A DNA stretch of 64,000 nt from Crotophaga sulcirostris (Eukaryota; Chordata; Aves; Cuculiformes; Crotophagidae): the NCBI GenBank assembly GCA_013397455.1, contig VYZB01000532.1:379951-443950 (forward strand), in the 5' to 3' direction. The notes beneath the pieces are model-generated. The model searched no databases. It saw nothing but the letters and a program-made list of their open reading frames with translations, and had not been told where the DNA came from. This document shows, piece after piece, positions 23,354 to 34,388 of this stretch. Numbering within the stretch: position 1 is the first letter of the stretch; the number at the start of each line of letters is the position of its first letter. Both the position numbers and the translations under genes were made by a program.

Positions 23354-25415
23354 GAGCACGGAAAGAAATGTTGTACCTTTGGGCAGGCCTTAGTTGTTAG
23401 AAAGCACAGGGAATGATTTCTTAACAAACCATGGTTGTAACTTTTGTGGGATAGTGACTGTTCAGACTAAAGCAGCAGCCATATTTAAACACAAACATGT
23501 AGAAAGGCAAGCAGGTAAAATTCTGAATGATATTTGATATTTCATGTAAGCTGGAGTTCTCCAGGTGATGAGTTGTGCAAATCTACTTGCTACTGATTTT
23601 TTTTTTCATTGGGAACATGTTGGTATAGAAAAGCAAATGGTGCATTAAAGTATTTTAGTCTTCAGTATTGAATTATCAGATACCATTTGTTAGACTTGAA
23701 CTACAGAGCATAGCGTAGGCAATGGATTACATAGAATAGACCAGTGTAAAAACATTTTTCATCAGTTTTAATGACTTAGACTTCAGCACAGCTAATCATA
23801 ATCAAATTATCTTTGATTGGTGTTTCTAAGTCATTCCTTTCATTTAAAACGTTATCCTGTTCAATGTAATTTCTTGCTCTATTTAATTAACTTGGAATTT
23901 CTTTGAGATGTAGGAACACTGTCCCAGAAAGATGTACTTTATTCGTTGTTTAGCGTTCTAAACAGAACTAAAATAGTGACAAGTTTGGGGGTTTTTTTTG
24001 CTTCTTTGGCTTTGGTTGTTTGCACCTAATAGTTGAGGGCCCACTGGAATGTATTGGCACCAGATTATCTAACATTCTTGTCTCTGTCTGATACTGGCAT
24101 ACTGAATTTTATGTATGCTCCTAAAGTAAATGCAACTGCCTTGTCTGTGTTCTTATTACAAGGTGGTCATCGTTGGGTTAATGTAAAAACCTCCTGTCTC
24201 TTGTTTTGTATGTAAATACATTCAGATTATAACAAAGTGAAATGATAAAATGTAGCCCAGTTGTTCATCTGTCGGAGGAATGGACAACATTTCTAGCAAA
24301 AAGCTGGAGCTGAAGATTCCTGTGCTGAAGATAATTGATCCTCAGTGCCTGAGCAATATAAAATGTTGAAGTGTGTGGAAACTTCTCTTTCACTGTTCAT
24401 AATTTTAATATTGGAGGCAGGCTACTTTTGCATCCAGCATTTTTCCAAGGTGTTCCTGAGATGGACCCATAGTGTGCATATAGTGAATTGAAGCCAACAG
24501 CGATGTTTGAATCATCTGGAGTAGCTTTTCCACAAGCAACTGAAAGTTGTTGTAAATAGAACTTTGTTCAGAGTGAGCTCTTGTGGAAAACAGATTGGAA
24601 CTGCTGTGGTTTGTGTCTTCAATCTGGCTTACATCATCCCTGAACAAATCATCTGTAACACTATTTCTACTGTGGGCTCAGCGTATGGTATGGAAACCTC
24701 TTGCTCTTCCCATCTTCAGAGCTGCATTTCTATAAATTTACTTGATGAGTTGGCCAAATAATTTTACTTTCTGCTGTTAATGACTTCCCAGGTGCAGTCA
24801 ATATTGACAGATGTGTGGACCTCCTATTGGTTAGTTGAGGTTCTTCTGCTTCATTTTCTGTTTAGCAGAGCGTTGTATCAGTAAACAAGAGAAAGGATGC
24901 CAGACTGTCTCAGAGTATTTGGGGAGGCTGTCTGCTTTGTTGTAGCTCAATTTCTTGGCCATGGCAAAGCCACAAAAGTTTGGACACTGGAGGAGGCATG
25001 TGCTTGTACCGCTGCCATTTTTTTTTTTTTTCCAGAAACTCTGATGTGAATTCAGATGATACCTCTCTGTTACCTCTGTAACTGAAAGCCAACAATTTTA
25101 AGGCTGTGGTTTTCTTAACCAATACAAAATATTTCTACGAAAAAGGTGTCAAATTTGTAAATGCTTCAGAACAGTGAACATCTTAAGACTGCAGATCACA
25201 GAAGTGCTTCAGAGTTTGCTGTATGATTGTTTGAATTATTTTAAGGTTGTATGAAATGTATTTACCATATTTTTTGCTTTATTAGCTGTGTTTTCCATGC
25301 ATATGCTCGGTGCAATATTTTCATTATGCCTATTAACAAGAGGCAACAAAAAGTAGGTGAATACTTAAACTTAGGTATGTAAACTCTTCCTCAATAAAGA
25401 TAATTCCCTCCAGGC
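23354..25415 (+). other. EXOC5: EXOC5 3' UTR (inferred)
   Basis: From the TGA to just beyond the first AATAAA there is about 2 kb of AT-rich sequence without splice-site or repeat structure, as expected for a long vertebrate 3' UTR. It contains two perfect Pumilio-type TGTAAATA sites (24211-24218 and 24551-24558) and an early ATTAAA at 23644-23649 that could serve as a weak proximal poly(A) signal. The end point is inferred, not observed. Confidence 0.75.
25393..25398 (+). promoter_or_regulatory. EXOC5: Poly(A) signal AATAAA of EXOC5
   Basis: A canonical hexamer followed about 15-40 nt later by a very T-rich tract, fitting a U-rich downstream element. A second AATAAA at 25747-25752 is an alternative or distal site with weaker downstream sequence. 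Confidence 0.65.
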
Positions 25416-25443
25416 TTTTTTTTTTTTTNCTTTTTTTTTTTTT
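25413..25443. repeat. Poly-T tract with one undetermined base
   Basis: About 30 T residues are interrupted by a single N (25429) followed by C. The N sits where homopolymer length was probably unresolved, so the true length is unknown. Confidence 0.9.
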
Positions 25444-25746
25444 CATTTCCATGTCCTTCAAAACTCTTTATACTCAATTGTATAAGCCCTTCTATTTAAA
25501 AAAGAAAAAAGAATAAAAGTAATTTTACTGACCAAATTTATCACTGGTGTGAGCTTTCCCTTTCCCTTTCTTTTAAAAGACCTCCCCATGCACACACTGA
25601 AAGTGTTTCTATTTCTAGAGAAGACTACGTTGTCAGTAACTGTACAAGTTAGATTGGGGTGGGGAACTATAATTTTCACACAGTTTTGAGTTTAGAGCCC
25701 TTACAGCATGTAATTTGGGAAAATATTTCCAGTGGCTTCTGAATAC

Positions 25747-25752
25747 AATAAA
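25747..25752 (+). promoter_or_regulatory. Possible distal poly(A) signal AATAAA
   Basis: A perfect hexamer 350 bp beyond the first one. The sequence downstream is only moderately T-rich, so its use is uncertain. Confidence 0.35.
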
Positions 25753-25759
25753 GTGCTAT

Positions 25760-28700
25760 CCAAAACACAAATATGCCTTTTAATGTTCACATAATGAGTT
25801 AAAGTATTGCCTTTCTAATGTTCGCTCTTAGAACATAGGCATTTAACAGGCTGGCAGCCACAAGAATGCCTGAGAGGAGGTGTGTGTATGTGTGTGTAAT
25901 TATGTTGTCTACAATTGGTGAAAATGGCTTTGTGGTGAACTGTTGTAGGCTGGAAAATCAGCTGTGTTTTTACAAGTCCTATAATTTAATAACTTGATTT
26001 GGTATTGTGTTCTGTTTGCGTACGCACAGAGGGCAGGGAGGAGTTGGTGTTCTAAGAATGCTTCCCAACGCAAATAGAACTATAAAAAATGGGGAAATGG
26101 AAGTGCTTGGAAAAATAAGATCTAAATATTTAGAAATAAAAAGTAAGAAGTGAACTGAAAGATGTGGAGAACAAACAGTTTTAAATGAAGTAGCAGTACA
26201 TGGACGGAGGAGGTTAAAATGTGATTAATAGAAACCTGACATATGAATCAGTGGAGGAGAATAAGCAGGGTTGGAATTAAAATCCCACCCTAAAATGAAG
26301 TGAACCTCTAAAGGAGGGAGACTGGCTGAAATCCTGTGTCGTGGAGCTGTTCGCTCATCTTGAAACAGAGCTCAACAGAAGAGGCTGCCCATACATTTGG
26401 GTACGTAGGCTATGAAGGACAAGTATTGGTGCTGTGAATGTGAGCACTGCTCGTTTCCACCTTGAGGAGTAGAAAGGAAGGCATTGGGAATGTGCAGTCT
26501 GATGGGAAGGAAGGAGAATTTGCTAGGTCTGGGCTTCATTATTTACTGTGAAGACTACAGTGATCTGGATAGTGGTAAGTGCTTCATTTGGGAATGGCAT
26601 GGTACTGACAGGGGGCAGGTCAGTTTATCTCGCAATCAACGAGAGAACTTGGGTTGGGTTTGGGTATTTTTTCCTCTTTGCTTTCACAAACTCGTTTTAA
26701 ATCACTGGTTGCTCCTGTGGTTAACTGCCACAGATAACTCAATTTCAGCTGCCTAAGGAGTGGTTTCCTGCCGTATGGCTGGTGCTGGGCTGTTGTGATT
26801 GAGCGTTGTTGGAATTGATTGCTCCGTTTCTGTAGGGAGTGTGGCAAATACACAGCAAAAATGCTGCATCTTATAAAGTGCCCTGAAGAAGATGAGGCCC
26901 ATTGTGGGCTGGTTACACATTGTCCTGTTCTTCAGCAGTCTGTACTTCCAGGTTTCTCAATCCAATATGGGCATAACAGTAAACCTAACGTACTCAGATG
27001 TCAAGACAAATGATGATGGTGCTCTTTGGATTAAGTTTTCATAGCAATAAATCCTAAACTGGATTAGCATTTGAGTTGAACCAGTCATGGATAGGGAAAC
27101 CAGGTCAAGGTGACTGGTTTTCCTATACAAAGGAAGTGGATGTCTAAATAAATTCTTGTCTAATTTTAGATGCAGGTAGCAGCTCTTCTGCTTTGCACTT
27201 CTTGTCCCGGGAGCAGTTGGATGGACCAGCCAGCTGTCGGCACCAGAAGCTGCTCTTCCAGAGGACAGCTGAAAGGTAGGAGCGCCTTCCCTGTCCTTGT
27301 GTTCTGCTGGATATAGGCCTCAAGGCATTATCCACCACGGTCACCTCTGTGCTACTTGTAAGTGGAGAGAGATCTGTGTTTTGCTGTCTACATTGGAGTG
27401 TTTTCTTTCTGGACATCAAGGCTGGCACGTTGTTTGTTTTTTCTTTCCGGGTGTTTCTACACCTGTTTTAAGGAGGGAAAGGAGCCAGATGTCCTGCCCA
27501 GTCATGTTCACTGCTTTGCTTGACTTCTTTTCTGCCATCCTCATTTCTTTTGGTGGTAGGAGATTTCTATACCATGTCTTCTGCTTATCTTAGAGTGGGG
27601 AAGCAGCTGTGTTTGCTTGTCGTCTTTTCTCTTGTATGGGGCATTGCTTACTCTGTGTCAATACGACCCTTAGTGTGTGTGTGGAAGACTTGGTTTCTAC
27701 TTCTATTAGCTTTATGTGCCTGTGCCCTGTTTCCTTGTCTCTCAGAACTGTGCTATCCACACTACCAGAGGGAGAAACCTTTGCAGCATGGCTTCTAGGA
27801 GACCTTTACGTGTTATCTAGTGGTTCTTCATCCCCATGTAGCCGGGTAGGAGAAGGAGTTTAGTTCCCTTTATTCCTCTATCTTCCCCATATTCTCTCCT
27901 CTCTGCAGGTCTCTGTTTCCACATGCTCTCTCATGATGCATTATGTTGAAATATCACTTAAGGGACCAGCTATGGGGGGGAAAACTGTCCGGTATGGTTG
28001 TACATTTGGTTTCCATTTTGAGCATCATTCTGCTGGGGATAGGAGCTGTTGTTCTACTAAATGCCCAGCCTCATCAAGGCCACCTCTTTGCTTGAAGAGA
28101 AAGGTGAGTTTGTGGAGTAGATTCATAGGTAGATAAACTGCAAGGTATTGGGGTAATTAGATCCTGCTGAAAGACATGGTTAAGGTTCACCTCAGTTGAT
28201 GCTGCCAGTTGAAGATGGTAATTTTGAACCCTGCGCTGCTTTGACGCATGGTGTTTGAGTGTTGTAGAGGAGCCAGCTAATATGAGCTTGTGTTTGAAAC
28301 ATTTTTATAACATTTTACTGTAAACAATTCATTAAAATGACTTGCTGAGTCTTAAACAAGTGGATTTTTGAAGGTTGTTCATTTTACTTATCCACCCAAA
28401 GTCAATTTGAGTATGAATATATAACATTTTACTCATAATAGCAAACAACTTCAGAGAAGAGACATTTATTCTGGAGGCAGAGATTCAAACTAGACAGCAA
28501 TGATGCATTACAAATATATAATTATTTGCACTAATATTTGAGCAGGTGGAATGGATTAGTACATGGTCAACATTGCACTGCTGATAACATGTATTTTTCT
28601 ATATTAATATGTACTGTGCAACATGTATTAAAATTGTCAATAATTCATTTTAACAGAGATAGCAATATTTATATTGCTGTGTTCTACAGACAGCAGAGAG

Positions 28701-28984
28701 CATTGTTAAAATGTGCAAAGCTGGGCTAGATTTAACTTAACTTTGTTTTCCAGTGTGTGTGGTTTTAATTTCTCATTTAAAAAAATTAACAACATCCTTC
28801 AACCTGGAATGACTTTCGCTCTTCTGTGGAAATTCTGATCACTCCTAGTCCCTAGTCTGTTAGGAAACATCTTGAAGTGAGACCTCCAAGACCCAGCCCA
28901 GCCCCTTGTATTAATACCGGGTGCAACCTTGGTTTAGGTGCTTAATAGGTGGATTCCCTTTGCGGATTTTCCTGAATTAACTGG
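25760..28984. other. Intergenic, no gene recognised; candidate conserved element at its right end
   Basis: Mostly unique sequence downstream of EXOC5. Short open frames (for example 27144-27863 on both strands) show no recognisable protein and no splice structure. The stretch from about 28310 to 28750 is AT-rich with homeodomain-like cores, including GGATTA at 28553-28558. Confidence 0.7.
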
Positions 28985-29437
28985 ACTCCTCTGGACCTGC
29001 CCTAAGATGATCTGAAGGCTGGAACACCTCCCATATGAGGACAGGCTGAGAGAGTTGGGGTTGTTCAGCCTGGAGAAGAGAAGGCTCTGGGAAAACATTA
29101 GAGCAGCCTCCAGTACTGAAAGGGGCTCCAGGAAAGCTGGGGAGGGGCTCTTGATCAGGGAGTGCATGGACAGGATGAGGGGGAAGGGTTTTAAGCTGCA
29201 AGAGGGGAGATTGAGATGAGATCTTAGGAAGAAATGTTTTGCTGTGAGGGTGGGGAGGCCCTGGCCCAGGTTGCTCAGAGCAGTGGTGGCTGCCCCATCC
29301 CTGGAGGTGTTCAAGGCCAGGTTGGATGAGGCTCTGAGCCCCCTGATCCAGTGGGAGGTGTCCCTGCCCACAGCAGGGGTGTGGGACTGGATGGGCTTGA
29401 AAGTCCCCTCCAACCCAAACCATTTTATGATTTGGTG
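28985..29437 (+). mobile_element. CR1 LINE 3' fragment
   Basis: About 450 bp in sense orientation. It starts near the 'GATGATCTGAAGGCTGGAAC' part of CR1, passes 'TTGTTCAGCCTGGAGAAGAG' and the 'GGAGGTGTTCAAGGCCAGGT' part, and ends at CCAACCCAAACCATT. It is 5' truncated as usual for LINEs. Long minus-strand open frames across it are antisense shadows. Confidence 0.93.
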
Positions 29438-32400
29438 AATCACATTGTCTGCAAGTGTTTCTTGATTGTTGTTTTGTTCTGGGATGCAGACATGGGGTTG
29501 TATTCAGGATGAAATGGATTGTGTTGCTTTTCAAATTCGACTGGACTAGTGAATCTGTTTATTTTTGTGGTCTTTTTTTAGTACACGCTGATATATTTGA
29601 ATCTCAGAGGTGGTTGCAGGAATGGATTACTCCTTGCTTTTCTCTAGGTAACTTGTTTATTCTGCAGCAGCATATTGCATTTGAAAAGCTTCTTTAAAAG
29701 TGTAATGGCATCCTTCTGTGGTGTCTGAGCATCTGCCATAAATGCCTGCATGAACTGAGCCCCCAGTTGAGACTGAAGAAAAGAAAGTCTTGCTTAGCTG
29801 TTGAGAATCAACTTGCTTTTTTTTTTTAATTTACTTTTTCCCTCCTGCAACAGTGAGAGCCTTAAATTGTAATTTTGAGGCAGGGCTTGAAGTCCAGGTC
29901 TTCTGAAGGAGACCAGAAATAGCCGGCTTATGTTCGCTCAACATATAGGGCACTGTGCCAAATTCAGTGCTGGTGTGAGCAGCTGTAACTTTGCCAGCTT
30001 CAATGAAAATATGAATTTTTAAAAGTCCATAAGCACGTTAGACACATACCTTTGTCTTTCCACAATTAGTTTTGTTGCTTGCATAGCACGAGGCTTTCTG
30101 TAGTACATAATCCAATGCCTAAATATAGTAATTCCAATGCACTTGAGATCAATTAGATTTGTACTTTTAAACTCAGTTTTGTCTATAAAGATAATGTTAT
30201 ATTGCTGAAGGGATTTGGTATTTAAAGTGGCTGAACAAGTCTAAGTGGCTCTTGGGCATTATAATTTTTATTTAGCTGCTTTTAGCCCAATCACTAATCA
30301 AATTAAAGCCTACCATGACTGGTGTATAACTTGGAGCAGACGGTGGAGCTTGTTTAGCTGATAGCACTTAATTTGTTGGCGAGTGAGGTGCTAAGGTGAT
30401 GGTTTCGTTAGCAACAAAGAATGCCTCTTCCCTGAAAACTGAAATCTAGGTGAAAGTGGCTTTCAGGGGGACAAAAAGACACATCCAAGGTGGTGGTATT
30501 CCCTACAAAGATGGGCAAAGATTCCTTTGAAGTCTTTACACTATGAAGGCCTTTGTTTTAAAGGAAATTACTTCATTTGGTCTTGGGAAATAAGGGCGTT
30601 CAGGGAGGAGGGAAAGGGTGTGAAAGAGTTGTCAGTTTCCCCTCTAGGAAATTATTCCAGAACGTACCCTCAGCACAGACCACCAGAGGGAGAATGCCTT
30701 ATGAGGCAGCAATATGATCCAAAATGTGGTTTGTTTCCCATTTAAGACACCGCGCACGTGGAGAAAACCCAAGCTATTCTTTGTGCAACTCGTTGTTCTC
30801 TCCATGTTGGTGTTTTCCATTCAGACCCACCGTATGAGGTAACGAACAGGAAGGTAGGCAGGTTTTCTGTTTTGTTTCATGTAAAAATGGTACATTTAGC
30901 AATCTTAGGGGCCTAACCTAAAAAGAGAAAGCAGAAAATAATGATTCAACGGGAGTGCTTAGTGCTCGACCGTTCAGTCATGTTGCGAGGGCAGAAATCA
31001 ACCACAATATCGGCTAAAGAAGAGAGTTCATCTTGGTTCTTTATTTCCAGGACTGAATAAGGTCCTAATCAGGCTCAGGAAATGTGTGCCCTTTACTCTT
31101 AGATACTCATAAGGGTCTGTCAACTTGGTTTACAAAATATGTGTGAGTTATATAGCATGCTGTCAGATAGACTCTTACACTTGTCGAGGTCTTTGAATTG
31201 AAATGTACTTTAATTTTAAGTGCCAACAAATTGCTTTGTGCTGCAAAAAAAAAAAAAAGAGAAATGGCTCATTCTTGAGCAAAACTCGTTCTGTATAAAA
31301 TAGACATAAAAAGAACAAGATGTGCTGAGGGGAGAGTGATATATCGCATTTTAATTTTTTTCTGTTGTTGTTAATTTAATGGGATGTTATTTCTGGATGT
31401 CAAACTATGTGGATTCCAAGGGGAAAATGGAACGGAGCCAATTCTGCAACGAAACAAGATTGTTGATGAGAACACAGCTACTCTGCACTGCCATGCAAGG
31501 CATAACTGGAGCCAAAAGAGGCAAAAGTGGAGCAGTTCACAAGGCGTGGCAGCATCATGGGGGACTGATTTCACTGAATGCCCACTTTGTGAATTTAAAT
31601 GTGTAGTGTGGGCTCCCTATGTCATGGACTAAGAGAGAAGAGAGCTATTCTGAAGTCTGATTCACCCTGGAATATAACTAGAGTAGGACAGATGCTTTGC
31701 TAGATGAGTCTCAGTTGCTTCATCAGTTATGAAGGGATGCAAGCCACTAGTTTAGACCAGCTGAAATGAGATGCCTAAAGAGTAAGATGGCCTCACCTAC
31801 TTGTAGAGGCCAAGGAAGCCCACTGAAACTTGTTATTTTGACCCCTGAAGTCTCAATGAATTCAACCCTTTCAGCTTGCTTGGCTCATTGGATTTCATTT
31901 CCCCTGGCAAATGGAAGAATCTAGAGCTGATTTTGTTTCATTTGGAATTCTGGTGGTAGAGTAGAGAATAGAGAATTTGATAGCAGGCAAATACTGATTT
32001 TCTGTGTTCAGTACTTGTCTTTATGAAGGCTGCACAGGAACTCTGGCTGCTATAGCACAGCATTGCTTAGGGATTTATCTCCAGTGACAATGCTGTGTGA
32101 AGAAGCACATTAGTGTACGTGGTGATGCAGGCATGAAAACTGTGCTTCCTAAATTGCTTTGATCTTGGTTTCTTTGGTGATCTCAAAGCCAAGGGATGAG
32201 TCTCTTCTGGAGGAGCCATTCTGTTGTGGCTGATGAAGAAAACAAGCAAACGTAGGGACGAGAGAAAAGAGGTTAAACTGGACAAAAGGCTTGGACTGAA
32301 ATCTGAAAAACGCTTCCTTCATTTCTCTTTGCTTTACTCTAAACAAGTCTTTGATTTCTTTAATCTGACACTGGCTAACTTCAAACAAAATGAGTTTTCT

Positions 32401-34294
32401 TCTAGCTTGGTTCCCTTCTGCTTGGCATCTCTCTCCTTCCACACCTGCTGGTCCTTGGCAGAGAAGAACAGGCCCTCTCATTTTGCTCCCCCTTGGATCC
32501 CAGCTCTGCCTGCATGAGTGACAGCTGCTGTCTGACCATTTGGTTGACTGATGATTTTGCATTTGTCTAAGACTGCACAATGAGGTACGATACAAGTTAG
32601 ACAATCTACAGATGCCATCCATCTGTTCTGTCACTGGCTTCTTCTAGAAATGGGCTTTCTTCCATTGTCCTCAAAAGTTTCTTTCCTGGATCTCTTCTTC
32701 CCCACTGAACACAGCAAACTTCCCTTTGGAGGTGGAGTTCTGCAGTGCTGGTTCTGGTCTGAGTGACTTCTCAGTTTTTTTTGATCTTATAGAGCTACTC
32801 TGGCAGTCTGTTGGGGAGCACCTCATGTCTGTCTGCTTCCTGCAGGGCTCTGTTTATGAGCTGCCCTCATATGTCCTCACTACTTTCACCCTCTTGTTTT
32901 CCCAAGTCCATCTGCTCGCCAGTGCTTGTCAGGTTGTTACAGAAATAAGTCTGCTGTCCTTCCCAGGGGAGCTGAAGAATTAGAGATTTTTTTCCCCTGT
33001 GCAACAATGAATGGTATTTCTAGCCATCATATTTGCCCTGTGAACCACAAAGCATCAAAGAAGCACTTGAACTACTTGATCAATTTTTTTTTTTTAACCA
33101 ATTCCCTCAGGTTAGGACTTTGAGAGCCCCTGAAGCTGAAGGCTACTACAAACATCAAGGAGAAATTATTTATCTCCCTCTGAAGAAAGTCCTGGGTTTG
33201 GCTGGACATCCTCTCAGATGCCCAGCCTCTCCTAGGGTGCTTCCATCTGACCTGCCATTCTCTTTCAACTCTGCTTTGGGCCTACCTTACCTGGAGGCAG
33301 TTTTGATCCTCAGCACTCCCTCCCCTCTCCTCACCCCTCCTCCCAAGCCACCACACGCTTCAGCCAAGGCATACTTGGCAGGAGAGAGAGGAACTATTCC
33401 AAGAACAGGATCTCTATCAGTCAAGCAGTTGCTTGTCATCTTGTCCCCTCCTGATTCACAGGTGGCTTTGAGTTTCCCCGTCTGGCAACACAGGAGGCAA
33501 CTGCTAACAGAGCCTAGTTGATTTAACTCAATAAAACAGAAGAATTTGGAATGACAGGATGAAACATCACCTTTTTGCACTGTGGTAGCCTGAAGGCAGT
33601 TTTCTTATTTTGCAAGATCTTGGAAATAGTGGTTGACATCAGCCTCGATGGAATGAAATATGGGTCCTGTCCAGGCAAAGCTTGCCCTCTGCTTAATGTT
33701 CGATAACTGGTTCATGGAATCATTCTTTCCTGTACCTGCTGAGAATGTGTGCAATAGACTCACTGTGCTAGTTTATCATATGTGAGCTTATTCTTTGTTG
33801 AGTTGGATTTTCCTGTAGTCTAACCTTTGCAATTGGCTAGTTCTACTATGGCTGTACTTAGCTGCATGGTGGATATAGGATTTAACTGCCTGTATTCCCA
33901 GGTATTTCACAGACACAAAATAATTCAGATTGGAAGTGAAATCAGAAAGTTCTCTGGTCCTTCCCCCTACTTTTAAAGCAGAGTCAACATTGAATTCAGG
34001 CTGTAAAGAAAAATTCTTTTAACAGCACTGGAAAGAACGTGCAGGAGGTGGATGTGCTGATTGTGTGTATCCAAGTCCTATTTTGTCAGGAGGTTATTTA
34101 TTACTTTTTTTGCACAAGGGTTATGCTTTGAACAGTGGAGTAAACAAAAGTTTGGTTTCCTGGAGAATGGTGTCAAGTTCCTCCTCCTGAAGATTCCTAA
34201 GATCCCCTTAAATCACTCTGGACTACCCTCTGTGCTATGCTGTATCCTCCGACTTCTACATGGATGAGTGGCTGTGTTGGATCCTTGTTAGGTG
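29438..34294. other. Intergenic, CR1-free stretch; candidate conserved element near 30.0-30.36 kb
   Basis: About 4.9 kb without a recognised repeat family, apart from an A-run near 31246. The 29990-30360 part is AT-rich with TAATCC at 30108-30113 and CTAATCAAATTAAA near 30293. Open frames at 32149-32634 (minus) and 33033-33521 (plus) exceed 160 codons but match no protein family I recognise. Confidence 0.65.
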
Positions 34295-34388
34295 GAATCA
34301 TAGAATCGTTTGGTTGGAAAAGACCTTTGAGATCATTGAGTCCAGCCGTACCTGTCTACAACTAAACCAGATCTCTGAGCAATACATA
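34295..34388 (-). mobile_element. CR1 LINE 3'-end fragment
   Basis: Begins with AATCATAGAATCG followed by TTTGGTTGGAAAAGACCTTT, the reverse complement of a CR1 3' end, and fades after 'AAACCAGATCTCTGAGCA'. The same subfamily appears in longer form at 60834. Confidence 0.9.

Noticed and set aside
28934..29534. Minus-strand open frames of 169 and 185 codons
   Set aside because: They lie antisense to a CR1 fragment; the coding look comes from the repeat, not from a gene.
32149..32634. Minus-strand open frame of 161 codons
   Set aside because: No family recognised, and it partly overlaps open frames on the other strand; most likely chance.
33033..33521. Plus-strand open frame of 162 codons
   Set aside because: Low-complexity Pro/Leu-rich stretches, and no family recognised; most likely chance.
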